DNA of 64,000 nt from Ramazzottius varieornatus (lineage: Eukaryota > Tardigrada > Eutardigrada > Parachela > Ramazzottiidae), in contig BDGG01000004.1 of NCBI GenBank assembly GCA_001949185.1, forward strand, positions 2,040,278-2,104,277. Direction: 5' to 3'. The notes under the pieces were generated by a model. That model did no database searches and was not told the DNA's origin. It saw only the letters and a list, made by a program, of their open reading frames with translations. Both the position numbers and the translations under genes were made by a program. This document shows, piece by piece, positions 12,020 to 23,306 of this stretch (within the stretch, counting starts at the first letter, position 1; every line of letters begins with the position of its first letter).

Positions 12020-13630
12020 TTATCTACGGGAGTAAGGACCTGGACCACTCAAATCTCTTTCTGCCAAATCGTAGAAATCCCTTCCGTGAGTATCGCGTCC
12101 GTTGAGAGATCGTCCTTGCTCGGAGTGAGCTCTAGATCCGTAGGACCTGTTGATCAAACAAAATTCGTGGTTGTATAATTTGCATCTGATTGATCTGATT
12201 CTGTCTTGATTTTGCTTCTGTTGTTCGTAGATGGCTTACCTGGCAGAAGGACCATCCTGGTTGCCGTTATAATCGGAAGGATCCATGGCAGTCTGAGCGT
12301 AAGTAGTAGAAGCATCTGGATACGAAGAGGGATATGCTCCTGAAGGTTTGTATCCACTGGGATTCGATGGCGCAGGAGGACTGTAGCTCTGGAGGCCTAC
12401 TCCACCTCCGGATCCGTAGGAGTCGTCACTTCCGCCCCCATAGCTCGATCCACCACTGTAGCCTCCGCTACTGGGTCCGCCGTAACTGGGTCCAGAGTAA
12501 CTATTTCCTCCTGACATAATAGAAACTTCTGGTTTGAGCGATGAGCTGTATGGCTGACCCATTTTGTCGTTGTAGGAATAGTACGACTTGTCAGGTTTAG
12601 CCCCGTACTGACCTTGAGATCCGCCTTGGTAGTTGGGAGGAGGCGGCTTGTAGGCTGGAGGAGCTGGCTGGTATGACGGTGCCTTGTACGGAGCAGGGGA
12701 CTGGTACGAAGGAGCAGCATTGTAACTGCCACCTCCACCTTGTCGGTTTCGGGCTGCGATGTAACTGAAAGGCGAGTCGTCGTCTTCGTGGCGAGGATCC
12801 GACGGGGCCGCTGGAGCGTAAGGTGCCGATCGGGAACCGGATCCTGAGTACGAACTTCCTCCTTCGTAAGGAGCGGGAGCAGTGTATGAGTCGTAAGACG
12901 GTCCTGGTGAGTATGATGGTCCCGGGGAGTATGAGCTCTTCGAGTCGTCTTGGTAAGCCCCGGAACTGTAGGAGCCTCCCTTCGAATACGGATCAGGTTG
13001 CTGAACTGGCACTTGCATGTAGACGTACCTACACAGTCGATTTAGCGGTCAGTATCTGTTATTCGACCATGCATCACAGAATAATTGAGTCGGAAATTAG
13101 GCTATCAAACTCGACCATAACGAAGGTCGCCACCTCTTAACCGAATAACACCTAGCGTTCATAACTCGCAGAATTTCAAAAAGTTAAAGAAAATTGTCGA
13201 AAGCTCTGTATTACTCAAAAACCTTTTTAAAGTGAATATTGATTGAACGGAATTACCCTTTTCCTGGATAATAAATTCGTTGTTTGGTTTTAGGTCCTGG
13301 ATAGTCATCGAAGAGTTGCTCGAAGTGCGGCTTGGACTTTATGACAGATCCTGGATAGTCGCTCTGGCTGCGACCATGAACGGTGGCAAGAGGTCCGTTG
13401 TACACTGGACCGGTGTACTTCCGCTCGTACTGTGACACAAAGCCAGGATATGGGTCTCCACTACTGGATCCTCCACTGTAGCTACCGCTGGAACCTCCAG
13501 ATGCACCGTCATAGGCCGGCGCCGATCCTGTCATCCCTCCCCCCGAACGGTAAGAGTTGACGATACTCTGCATGGCGCTCCATGCTGGAGTAGCCAGCAG
13601 CGGGATGATACTTAGTATACTCAGTAACAT
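12020..13630 (-). CDS. secreted Ser/Gly/Tyr/Pro-rich protein (429 aa)
   Basis: Three exons: 13630-13257, 13028-12240 and 12146-12020, total 1290 nt with matching phases. N-terminal signal peptide (MLLSILSIIPLLATPAWS). The mature part is low complexity: SGGSSGSYSGGSS stretches, repeated DYPGP/SYSPGPSY motifs, a central Ala/Pro/Tyr-rich block with APYKAPSYQPAPP-type repeats, a second Ser/Gly/Tyr block, and a basic, less repetitive C-terminus ending GPYSRR. No cysteine-rich or enzymatic domain is seen. Family not recognised; composition points to an extracellular structural matrix or glue protein. It sits inside the cluster of Gly/Tyr-rich secreted genes, which supports a shared use. Confidence 0.85.
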
Positions 13631-15200
13631 TGTGGCACTGCGTCAGATGAACTGAATGAAGAACTTTCGGTGGTGGAAATGATGAGGCTTCTTATGTCTT
13701 AATAAGTTTCGCAACACTAAGCTGATGGTTAGTCTGTGATGCGCTCTGATTCCGCCCAAAGTAAAAACGAAGAGCGATTCTATTGTTACATTCGATAGGT
13801 ATACACCCCTTAGCTTCGAGCGAGCAGCTGGTTACAAGTAAATTGGTGTGGTGGAGGTTGGTGAAGAAGACTATTGGGGGCGGACTATAAGTGCCAATCA
13901 CTTTCGATATCGAAACCAAGCAACTTTTTATCCCACTTTTTGCCATTTCTTCTCGGTGTCTTCTGCATCAGAAAAGTCAATTACGTGCCTTCACCACTCA
14001 CGTTGTTCTCAATGTGAAAATATGTCACTGTGCTCTTGACGAGAGAGATGGCCATTACGCCTCCGCGTGTCTCCTTACACTCAGGGCAGCCGTGTTTCAT
14101 ACCGACACAGTCATGACACATCAACTGTGGATGAAATTTTTTGCTTCGCCCTCGCGGGCAGACTCAATGCAGACTTTCCCCGTCGGTATTTAAGAATAGA
14201 TCAGGAGCTCTAGATCTTCTGGGGACTACGCGTTCTCAAGTGCCACGGGTACAGTGAATCGTACATGGCTAGTGCACCCACCGTGACCTTCAGACTGTAC
14301 GAATAGTCAAGTAAGAAAAGACCACAAAAAATTCTTATCCACAGTGTCTTTGTGAAGCCATCGATGGCTTGTGTCATGATGCTGCTGCCTGTCGGCAAGT
14401 ACGAACACACTCCTCCTGTATCTAGAGACCCACGTGGGTCCGAGAAGACCTTCTGAGTGTAAAACTGCATCGGTTTCATATGACAATGATAAGCATGATA
14501 GCAGTACCTGGTAGGCCGCTAGTGCATGCCATACCACCGGCTAGATCCTCATCGAAAAAATTAACGGTCGAAATACGTTGAGGAACTTGATGGTACCGAC
14601 TTCTTGTAATAATTACTGTTGATTGGCAATTTAAATAATATCTGTTTTCAAGCTCGGAAACTTGATGCGTTTCAAGCTTTCCTACGAAACAGGATGCAGA
14701 TAGGCTACTGGTGCAACAAACGTCAGTCAGACCAGCGCAGCTAGTCTGTTCACAAGATGGACAACACTGCGACGCAGTTTTCGTCTCAAAGATACCCATC
14801 ACTGATTCCTAATTACTGCTAACTCACTGATTTAACTAACAAGTCAACGGCATGACAGATCCTTTGATTGCCGCTTGTCCACAATTCAGTTTTTTTAGAC
14901 AGAGTGATTTACAAGCTCAGAATGCATCATGGCACTGTTTTTTGATTAGAACTGTGCGGTTTTCGGAATTTTCCGACATTAAGATCTATTTTTTGGGCCG
15001 CTATATTCAGTTAGTACATTTTTTACAAAACGACAAGGATGATGCGGAACCGTCTTATTCGACAAGGAACTAATTGGATTAGACACGAAAGGATATGTTT
15101 GAGGGTAATAACCTTTGTGTGGAATAATTTAGTAAAGATGATCGCGCGTAGCAGACTTCTATGGTAGAAATGCTCATAAACATATAACCGTTTTTTACAG
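13631..15200. other. intergenic with one weak coding candidate
   Basis: A minus-strand frame at 14210-14479 reads as ordinary protein (MTQAIDGFTKTL.. and a C-terminus TVGALAMYDSLYPWH) and could be two exons joined across 14300-14345, but I find no family and no clear first exon. The remainder must include the 5' end of the glycine-rich gene whose first sure exon starts at 15201. Confidence 0.3.
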
Positions 15201-17586
15201 TTTTTGGCAGTCCTTCTTGTCTGCCCGCACGTTTTGCCAAACACTTTTTCAAATTTATCTTCCAAGACAGCCAAACCACCCAGTGACACCGCGACACACA
15301 TCAGAGCAAAGCGACAAGTGTACCTTGACAAAGTTCCGGGTCTTGACGTTACCTTCGTGAAGGGATCGGATGATACAAGCGCCACAGAGTGGTACAAATA
15401 CGGCAAGTATGGCGACGAGTACCCCAAACGTGCCGACGTCTATGGAATCCAAGCCAGCCTGCCCATATATGGAGGAGCTCCTTCTAGTAAGCTTCCTGGA
15501 TTTCACCTTATCCGAAAGCGATCTTATGAAAAGCTAGATTACGCATACCTGTAAGAAACCAACGTGCGCCAAAAACACATTTAGTTCACTTCAAGCAAGC
15601 AACTACGGTATTTTCTTCGGTTTTAGAGACAAATTTTATGCCAGTGCGACAGCTAAAGGCTACCGAAAGCGCACTTGTTATCAAGGTAGAACCGTAAAAG
15701 AGTCGGAAAGGAGAATCATATTCGACAAAGCGTTTTTGGTCAATCAAGATTTTCCTCCGTATTCTTTGAACTAGAGAACCTTTTCCCGTAGCAGCCACCG
15801 TCACCGTGATGCTACCACCACCTATAGCGTTCTCTTTTCCGACATTTTCGATACGACAGAAATGCTTGTCTCGCTTTGTAGGTTACCCAAAGAAGCATGC
15901 TGGAGGATACAGCCAAAAGCCGGCCGGCGGCCACGGATACGTCCATTCACCACCGGATAACTACAAGCCTCGCATGGTACGGGCTCCCAATGACCCAAAA
16001 GTCAGCTTTACACTAGACTTTTGCGTCTATAGCAATCTCTTTTTCGTCAGAAGTACAAATATAAACGAAGCGGAGGATACGGCGAGGACTACAGCGAAAG
16101 CGCAAGTGGATATGGTGGAGGAGGCTATGGTAAGTGCTTTGACAGTCTTATGACTGGTTAGAGGGCCATTAGATTTCAGTAATAGTCGACCAGGATACAG
16201 CAGTCAGTGCCAACATCTATTTTGTAAGTTACCCAGAAGGGATAGCCGTTTCATGGGTTGGGTCTTGCAGGTGGTGCTAGTTATGGCGGTGGTGGTGGCT
16301 ATGAAAAAAAAGAATCTTACGGGGGTGGAGGCTATGAGAAGAAGGACTCGTATGGGGGAGGTGGTTATGGAGGAGGAGGGTACGAGAAAAAGGACTCGTA
16401 TGATGGTGGCGGATACGGCATGACCTCGTATGGTAAAATGCCATAAAATTAGCACCTTTCAGCTAGTTCTTCGAGTTCAAAATCCATACAGCGGGTAACT
16501 GGTAGTGAGAAACGGAAGCTGACGAATGTTTTGGAAATTTCGGTCGCAGATCAGATCCAAGTTGGAAAGGTCCGCGACCGAAATGGCCGTGTTTGGTCGG
16601 TGTTCGGCTTGCTGCATGAGTTGACAAAACATGGTTCATCTTGCTGAAATACTGCATTGCTGACAATCTAACACTAATGACTATACAGGTGGAGGACCCA
16701 GTTATGGTGGCGGTGGGTACGAGAAGAAAGAATCATACGGAGGGGGTGGTGGTTATGAAAAGAAAGACTCATACGGCGGCGGAGGTTACGGAGGCGGTGG
16801 TAGCTATGGTGGCGGAGGGTATGAGAAGAAGGACTCGTACGGGGGTGGGGGATACGGAGGCGGTGGTGGTGGCGGAGGGTATGAGAAGAAAGATTCATAC
16901 GGTGGGGGCGGTTACGGTGGTGGTGGTGGCTATGGAGGAGGAGGGTATGAGAAGAAGGACTCGTACGGGGGTGGGGGATACGGAGGCGGTGGTGGTGGCG
17001 GAGGNNNNNNNNNNNNNNNNNNNNNNNNNNNNNNNNNNNNNNNNNNNNNNNNNNTACGGTGGTGGTTATGAGAAGAAGGATTCTACGGCGGTGGTGGCTA
17101 CGGAGGATCCGGAGGTTACGAGAAGAAAGAGTCTTATGGAGGTGACAGTTACGGAGGCGGTGGGTCTTACGGTAAGTTCGCTTTTGTTTCATTGGTGTCT
17201 ATCTTACTGGCACGAGCAGCCATGTGCACAAGACCAATGCAACTGTATAAGTGGGAAAAATTCTTCGCTTAGCCAGGATCTGTTGATTCGTTTTATCAGG
17301 TGGTGGAGGATATGGTAAGAAGGAATCGTACGGCGGAGACAGCTATGGTGGCGGGGGATATGGTGGGAAAAAAGAATCCTATGGTGGAAATAGCTACGGA
17401 GGAGGTGGCTATGGAGGGGGCGGGGGAGGGTATGGAGGAGGAGGTTACGGCGGTGGAAGCAGCTATGGAGGTGGTGGCTGGGGTGGAGGTGGGGGGTACG
17501 GTGGAGGTGGCGGCTACGGAGGAGGTGGAGGTTATGGAGGCGGTGGTAGTTACGGGGGAGGATGGGGATGGGGAAGTGATTGTTAA
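15201..17586 (+). CDS. secreted Gly-rich YEKKDSYGGGG repeat protein (start unresolved, assembly gap)
   Basis: Exons 15201-15486, 15882-15976, 16051-16129, 16271-16432, 16689-17171 and 17300-17586 (TAA). The first sure exon begins in a hydrophobic segment (FLAVLLVCPHVLP) that looks like a signal peptide; the exon holding the ATG is not resolved. A basic RAKR site and a Tyr/Lys segment follow, then a long array of the unit YEKKDSYGGGGYGGGG, ending in nearly pure Gly/Tyr/Trp and a terminal Cys. Fifty Ns at 17005-17054 interrupt the array, and just after them the reading frame slips by one base, so the repeat number and true sequence are unknown. Not a named family; Gly/Tyr/Lys composition suggests cuticle, silk or adhesive. 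All repeat exons start in the same phase, which favours exon duplication. Confidence 0.8.
17005..17054. other. assembly gap (50 N)
   Basis: Fifty consecutive Ns inside the glycine-rich repeat exon. The round number suggests a scaffold gap of unknown true size in a collapsed repeat. Confidence 0.95.
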
Positions 17587-18506
17587 AGAAAGGCTTCTTG
17601 CAAATTCTGGGTCTCTGTTGTTACGTCCACTTTTGATACGGCTGAATGGGTATCTGCATACGAGAATGCGTTCAAAGTATTCTGGCTTTGATTTGGCCTT
17701 TTTTGACATCAAGTTATCCGAAATATCGAACTGTACCAAAGGTTCAATCTGGGGCACTTTGGGGCGGTAATAAAGACAAAACGACTGGCTGAAAACTTGG
17801 AGATTGTTTATCGAAAATCACAGGGGTGTTTGAGGCTAGTCTTGGTGTCAGCAGCGCACTTCAGCTGGAGACGCGCACCAGCAAGCACTTCCGGTGCATA
17901 TTGTCTGTTGGAAATCAGTAATTGATTAGTTGATCAAATTTGGCTGCGCACAGCGTATTTCAACCACTGCGCGTGCCGATTCGTGCGCCACATAGATTTT
18001 CAACACTTTCAGCTAACTCCTCGCAGCTTTTTGACCTGTGGTCAGAATCCAACTCTGAGTTCAGATTCGCGTTTATCAAGGTCTGTTTGACATAGATGCA
18101 TCTCCGGTTAAAGCTTTTTCCTGGGGTCCGAAAACTTTAAAACATTCTCCTGAACAATTGGGTCAGACCTGCTTTGGACGCATTCTCGTATGCAGATACC
18201 CAAATGGTGTATCCTTGTTGAATTACGACCTGTCGTACTGCGTAGGCATTGTTAAAATATATTATTGACCAGATGAGTGAGTGCACCGGTAAAATATGAG
18301 AAAAAGCCGGTTATACGAAAACTAATTTCCTAGATATAGCGGCAAAATATCAGGGTGGTCTGCGTCCTTGTTTCGAGTTTCTGACACAAGTCACAAGCAC
18401 GACTTGTCGAGCTGCTGGAAAGCTCGACAAGTCGTGCTTTCCAGCAGCTGGCGCCACTGACGTGACTCACATAGAGGTTTAGATTTTGAGCGCTGCGTGG
18501 AACGAG
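17587..18506. other. intergenic with inverted repeats
   Basis: No gene. A roughly 30-bp segment at 17644-17675 (GGGTATCTGCATACGAGAATG within it) recurs inverted at 18175-18207, suggesting a short inverted-repeat element. Two overlapping perfect hairpins lie at 18397-18448, just upstream of the tRNA gene. Confidence 0.5.
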
Positions 18507-18586
18507 GTGGAGGTGGCCGAGTGGTTAAGGCGTTTGGCTGCTAACCAAATGGGTTCTCCCGCATGAGTTCGAATCTCATCCTTCAC
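18507..18586 (+). tRNA. tRNA-Ser (anticodon GCT)
   Basis: Eighty nucleotides fold as a class II tRNA. The acceptor stem GTGGAGG pairs with CCTTCAC (one G-U pair). The D arm contains GGCCGAGTGGTTAAGGC, the anticodon stem-loop is TTTGG-CTGCTAA-CCAAA with anticodon GCT reading AGC/AGT, a variable arm follows, and the T arm contains GGTTCGAATC-like GAGTTCGAATCTC (internal B box). No intron; CCA is not encoded, as normal for eukaryotic nuclear genes. Confidence 0.95.
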
Positions 18587-19679
18587 GAACTTTTTGTTGT
18601 CTTTCTAACACTCAAAAGACCAAGGGGGTACCCTGGTTGCGTGGCGTACCCTAATTACCTTGCGGAATGGTTCTTGTTGAACCTTTTCCCTTCGGATTTC
18701 CACCTTTGCTTTCAGAAACTTTGTTTCTACTAATCCAAGAAGACGGGTACTAACTAGAAGCGTTCTGGAAATTTCTAAAGAGTTTTTCGGTTTTGGCCAG
18801 ATTTCGTCTTGAGTTGAAAGATCAAATTTTTACTCAAGACCTGGCTGACGGAAAGCATTCTTAAAAATTGGGAACAAAGCTGGTACATTGATGCAATTAG
18901 AAGCTTCTATGTGCCTCGTGTTGTGTGGCCAGTGGTCAGAGCAAGATCACATGAGTCTGGCACCTCGATTCCCTAGGTGGCGCATTTTACCCAAAGAATG
19001 TGGTGATTGGCCCGATCTGACCCCGCCCCACGACTTTAGCCAGTCAAAAAGTAGGGAAGGTGATCTACCCCCTTGTACTCCCAGAGCCTGGAATTGCGTG
19101 GTCATTTAAGTGTTAAGACGGGCAAGTGAAACCCTCTCGTTCCCGATTCCAGGCGCATTTCCACGCTATCCCGCATTCTCTACGCGGTGTAAGGAACTGG
19201 TTGGGGCGGAAGCTCCGGAATTGTAGCAGCACATCCGGGTCCTACGTGCGGGTACTCCTCCGGGTTTCTTACTTTGTGAGATTCCTCCAAGCATTTCCTC
19301 CAAATTTACCACAGACCAGCAACGTTCGACTGGACCATAAAGGCGAGAGTGAAACAGGAACATGCAGTATGTTGAGCTGTTGTCGGACGACCTCGTAACG
19401 TCGGTCGCTGATATGATTGTTGATTATTTTCTTTGTTTGACATGCAGATATGGCAGTAGAGGTCAACAATAGTAAACGCTTTGGAGATAAGCGAATCATA
19501 AATACGGCAATACAAGGTATCTCATGAATTATTATTATATGAGTGTACTGCACTTCCAGCTGCAAGCTAATCCGCAGTACGAATCTTTTCCGCATTCCAG
19601 ACCTGTGAGCGGAGACGGCCGACCGTTTTGAGGGGAAATGTCCTGAAGCCGCGTTTCGTTTAAGCTGAAGAATTTAGCG
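18587..19679. other. intergenic, nothing recognised
   Basis: Between the tRNA and the SLC28 gene. Open frames are short and lack recognisable domains. The end of this stretch must hold the SLC28 promoter and leader. Confidence 0.4.
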
Positions 19680-22600
19680 ATGGCTTTGGAGACTGGTAAT
19701 CTTGGACAGATTAATCTGGCATTCGTCGGAGACCAGGAAAAAGTTGTGCCCAATGGAACCGTGGTTTCTATGCCGGTGCAAGATACGAGTTTCATCGTCG
19801 GTCCGAACGATGTAGGCTATCCGAACCAGGTAACCCAAATGAAACTACATACTATTCATTTTGGATAAAAACAAATCCACTGTGTTCGTTCGGTAATTTT
19901 CCTGTTGCAGTATGATGGGGGTTACGCTAACGAACCGGAGTATCCGGCAGGCATATTTGGAAAATACGAAAGGATGCGAGATGGCTTGGGATTTCAGATA
20001 AGGCAGCACAAAAATCTGGTTCGAGGGACTTTTTGGCTCCTTGTACTTGCGGGATATATAGGATACCTGGTGTATGCCCTAACTCTAAACTTCGACCGCG
20101 CGCAGTAAGTCTTTGCAGAATGATTTAAAATGTGAAGACACTCGTTTTTTGGTACTGTGTATATATACTGACTGGGGGTAACTTCCGGGTTCTTTACTGT
20201 ATCAATATACTGTAATTGATTGACTGTTGCAGGTCCCTCTTGTGGGTCACGATTGCTGTGATTCTGCTGGTGATATACTTCAATTTCTTCAAAGTGCATA
20301 CTGCAGTCCCTGCCGAGAGGATTTTCAAAAGCATAGCAATCACGATAAAGCCTCAACAGTCCCGGATGCAGATGTAGGTTTTGGTTCCTTGCTATGGTAG
20401 AGGTTGTCACAAGTTTTTCGTCAACGGTTCCGTGTTTCCGGTTATAGAACCTTTTTTCTGGCCTTCCTGGTGGCCGTCGCCGTTTTCCTGGGATTCGATA
20501 CGTACTCCAGTCCTGAGCGCTTGCGAGCTTTGGCAGGAGTTGCCAGTGTCGTAAGTGCAATACTCTTATTCGCAAGCTCGTTTATCAGCCCTCTGTTACA
20601 GATACTGCTGGGCGTGTTATTCTCGCAAAATCCTGGGAGAATCAACTGGCGGATCGTGGTTTCCGGTTTGGGATTTCAGTTTGTCTTTGGTTTAATTGTT
20701 CTGCGCTGGGATAGTGGAAAGGATGCCTTTACCGTAATAGAATCGATTCAGATTTTGATATTGTTCTCGACCCGTTAAGTTAACTGATTTGCTCATTTTT
20801 TCTGCTTGGCTGCAGTTTGCCGGAAACGCTATTCAAAGAGTCCTCTCATTCGCCAACAATGGTTCGGACTTCGTCTTCAGCCCTGGTGAGAATGACCACT
20901 ACATGGCTTTTCGGGTAAGGTCAATCGGATGGCTGTAGATTCTCGGTTCTTTTGTACTCTCATAGGACGATTTCTTTGAAGGTTATGCCGGTACTGCTGT
21001 TTGCCAGTTTTCTCATTTCGATCTTATACCACATTGGGGCTATGGGCTGGTTCGGTGAGTTGGACATTACACTGCGAGGTGTGCGTGATGATAGTATAGG
21101 TTCAAAACTTGATCTTTTATAGTTGAGAAAATTGGATGGGCCATCTACATAGGGTAAACCAGTAATGACCTCAATCCTGTCTGCCAGTACTGTACTGTAC
21201 CTCGCTGTAAAACCTCGTTCACATTGCAGGCTTGGGACTACCGCTTGCGAGTCCATTTCTGCTGCGGCTAATGTATTCTTGGGGATGGTAGGTCAGCTTC
21301 CATTCCAGTACTACCGGAAGTTTCGACTTGCAGTTTTCGCACCACGATAATTATTTTTCCAGACGGAAGCGCCTCTGACCATCAAACCGTACATGAACTT
21401 GCTGACTTTGAGCGAGCTTTTTGCCGTAAGACCTGAAGAGCTGTAGCTACTGTATTACCTCTAAGGTTTCGCGCAGTCACGTGATAGGCCACTAAATATT
21501 GCGTGACGGGGATAAAAAACTTCACCGCCATCAATCAAAAATTCCTCGCCAATCAACGCAGCGATGTGCCACAATCAAACAATCAGTGGCATGAGGCCCC
21601 GGGTGTAATTCACCGATCTGTCACGTGACTGCGCGAAACCTTAGAGGTAATACAGTATCTCTTCGATTAAGTAACGCCCTCAACGTAATGTTCACGCCGT
21701 GTTTGCAGGTAATGTCCGGCGGGTTCGCCACTATATCCGGCGGACTGATGGTGACATTCGCCGCAATGGGAATCGACGCTAAAAACCTCCTGGCAGCCTC
21801 TGTTATGAATGCGCCCTCTGGTGAGCCCCAAAAGCGCTGTAATCATACATAGTTACTTATGTATGACGATACTATATGATACTATATGACGACCATTGGC
21901 TGCAAAGTTTCGGGTTTTCTTGCAGCTCTTGTCATGGCGAAGCTGCTGGTTCCCGAAGGTACGCTCCTTATTACACATTCCAGAAAGTCGCCTTTCACGT
22001 CCATTAAAAGTACTGTTGTATAGTCCACAAATCAAAGACCCGCTTCAAAGATTTGAAAAGAGACACAGGGTGATATCATTTTTTTCCTTGAGACGTGTGA
22101 ATGCGTTTTGCAATAAGGCGATTCCAGTCGGCAATTGTAGGACGGCGTACAATGTACTAGATGCGGCGATGACGGCTGCGGGCTGTGCGGTTCAAGCAAT
22201 CTCCGGCATATTGTCCATGCTGATCTGCGCCATCGCTTTCCTGGCGTTGGTCGACGCATTCCTGTCATACATGGGAGGTCTGGTGGACCTACCAAATCTA
22301 TCTTTAGCGGTACATAATTGATGTTTTGATTGGATGTTTGCCAGTTTTCTCTCTTGACTAATGGTTTGATCTTTACAGATGATTTCCGGCTATGCCTTCT
22401 ACCCTCTTGCCTTCTTAATGGGGGTGGATGCGCGGGAATGCCGCATCGTCGGACAGCTTCTGGGCTACAAGACTTTCCTGAACGAGTTTGTTGCCTATAC
22501 GGAGCTCCAGAAGATCGTCAAGAACGACCCCACAGCTCTTTCCGTAAGAATTCAACTCCAGATGTTGCCTTCAAAGCAGTTATAATGATTAAAATTTGAT

Positions 22601-22947
22601 CACAGGAAAAAGGACAAACGATTGTTACTTATGGTAAGATGGCGCATATATGTGCGTCCTATGCATTCCGAGCCGTTGCTTCACCTCGTGTCATGATTTC
22701 TCAACAGCGCTATGTGGGTTCGCCAACTTTTCGTCAGTAGGTATTCAGTTAGCGAATTTCAGTGTGATGGCTCCCGGCAGGAAGAAAGATATCGTCTCTA
22801 TCGTACTTAAAGCGTTACTCGCTGGGTTCTTGGCCAATGTGCTAACGGCGTCGGTGGCCGGTAAGATCTATCCAGTATCGGTGTTTTGACAACGAATATT
22901 CACAATTCTTATACAAGATTGCCTCCCCAGGTCTCCTGATTGGATAG
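19680..22947 (+). CDS. SLC28-family concentrative nucleoside transporter (609 aa)
   Basis: Sodium- or proton-coupled importer of nucleosides at the plasma membrane. Sixteen exons: 19680-19829, 19911-20104, 20233-20373, 20403-20733, 20816-20914, 20982-21054, 21123-21153, 21230-21287, 21363-21425, 21709-21820, 21926-21958, 22128-22309, 22379-22543, 22606-22633, 22708-22860, 22931-22947; total 1830 nt. Family signatures in order: GLGFQFVFGLIVLR, TTACESISAAANVFLG, TEAPL, MSGGFATISGG, ASVMNAPS, FLNEFVAY and LCGFANFSSVGI, spaced as in human CNT1-3 (649-691 residues). The N-terminal cytoplasmic region is short. The join between exons 3 and 4 implies a 29-nt intron, or else a donor at 20297 that drops about 26 residues. 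Intron 9 carries a small mariner-type MITE. Substrate range cannot be read from sequence alone. Confidence 0.95.
21450..21655. mobile_element. 206-bp MITE with perfect 37-bp inverted termini (TA target)
   Basis: Within an SLC28 intron. Bases 21448-21484 are the exact reverse complement of 21621-21657 (TACTGTATTACCTCTAAGG at the outer end). The outermost TA on both sides fits a TA target duplication, as made by Tc1/mariner transposases. No coding capacity. Confidence 0.85.
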
Positions 22948-23306
22948 CGGAAGTCGATCTGGCTGAAGATCTTAATGAGCTCTCAAGAGATTATGGTCTA
23001 CCGGATCTTTAGCCGACACAGTCGTGCTTATGCACTCCTTTCGATATATCTTCGTTTTACGCTGTGTCCTTGACCTCACGGTCAAATTCCGAACACGCAC
23101 TTGAGGTTGGGATACTGACTGGAAGTCGGACTAATGGGACTGAGGTGAACGCAGCCATGCTCGGCTAGTGAACAAGTCCTCTGGTCCATCGCGTCGACCC
23201 CAAACAACCAACCTCGAGCGATGGGCCCCAAACGCCCCGCGCCGCTACCGATCGCTCGAGAAACCAAAGAAGCAGCGAGACAGAGATCCGACAGTAAATA
23301 ACCGAG
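22948..23306. other. SLC28 3' flank / retroelement border
   Basis: No gene recognised. It separates the SLC28 stop codon from the decayed retroelement on the opposite strand; the exact retroelement end is not visible. Confidence 0.35.

Noticed and set aside
16674-17757. Long His/Arg/Thr-rich and Val/Met-rich frames over the glycine-rich gene
   Set aside because: Off-frame translations of GGN/TAY repeats; only the Gly/Tyr frame agrees with splice phases and the stop at 17586.
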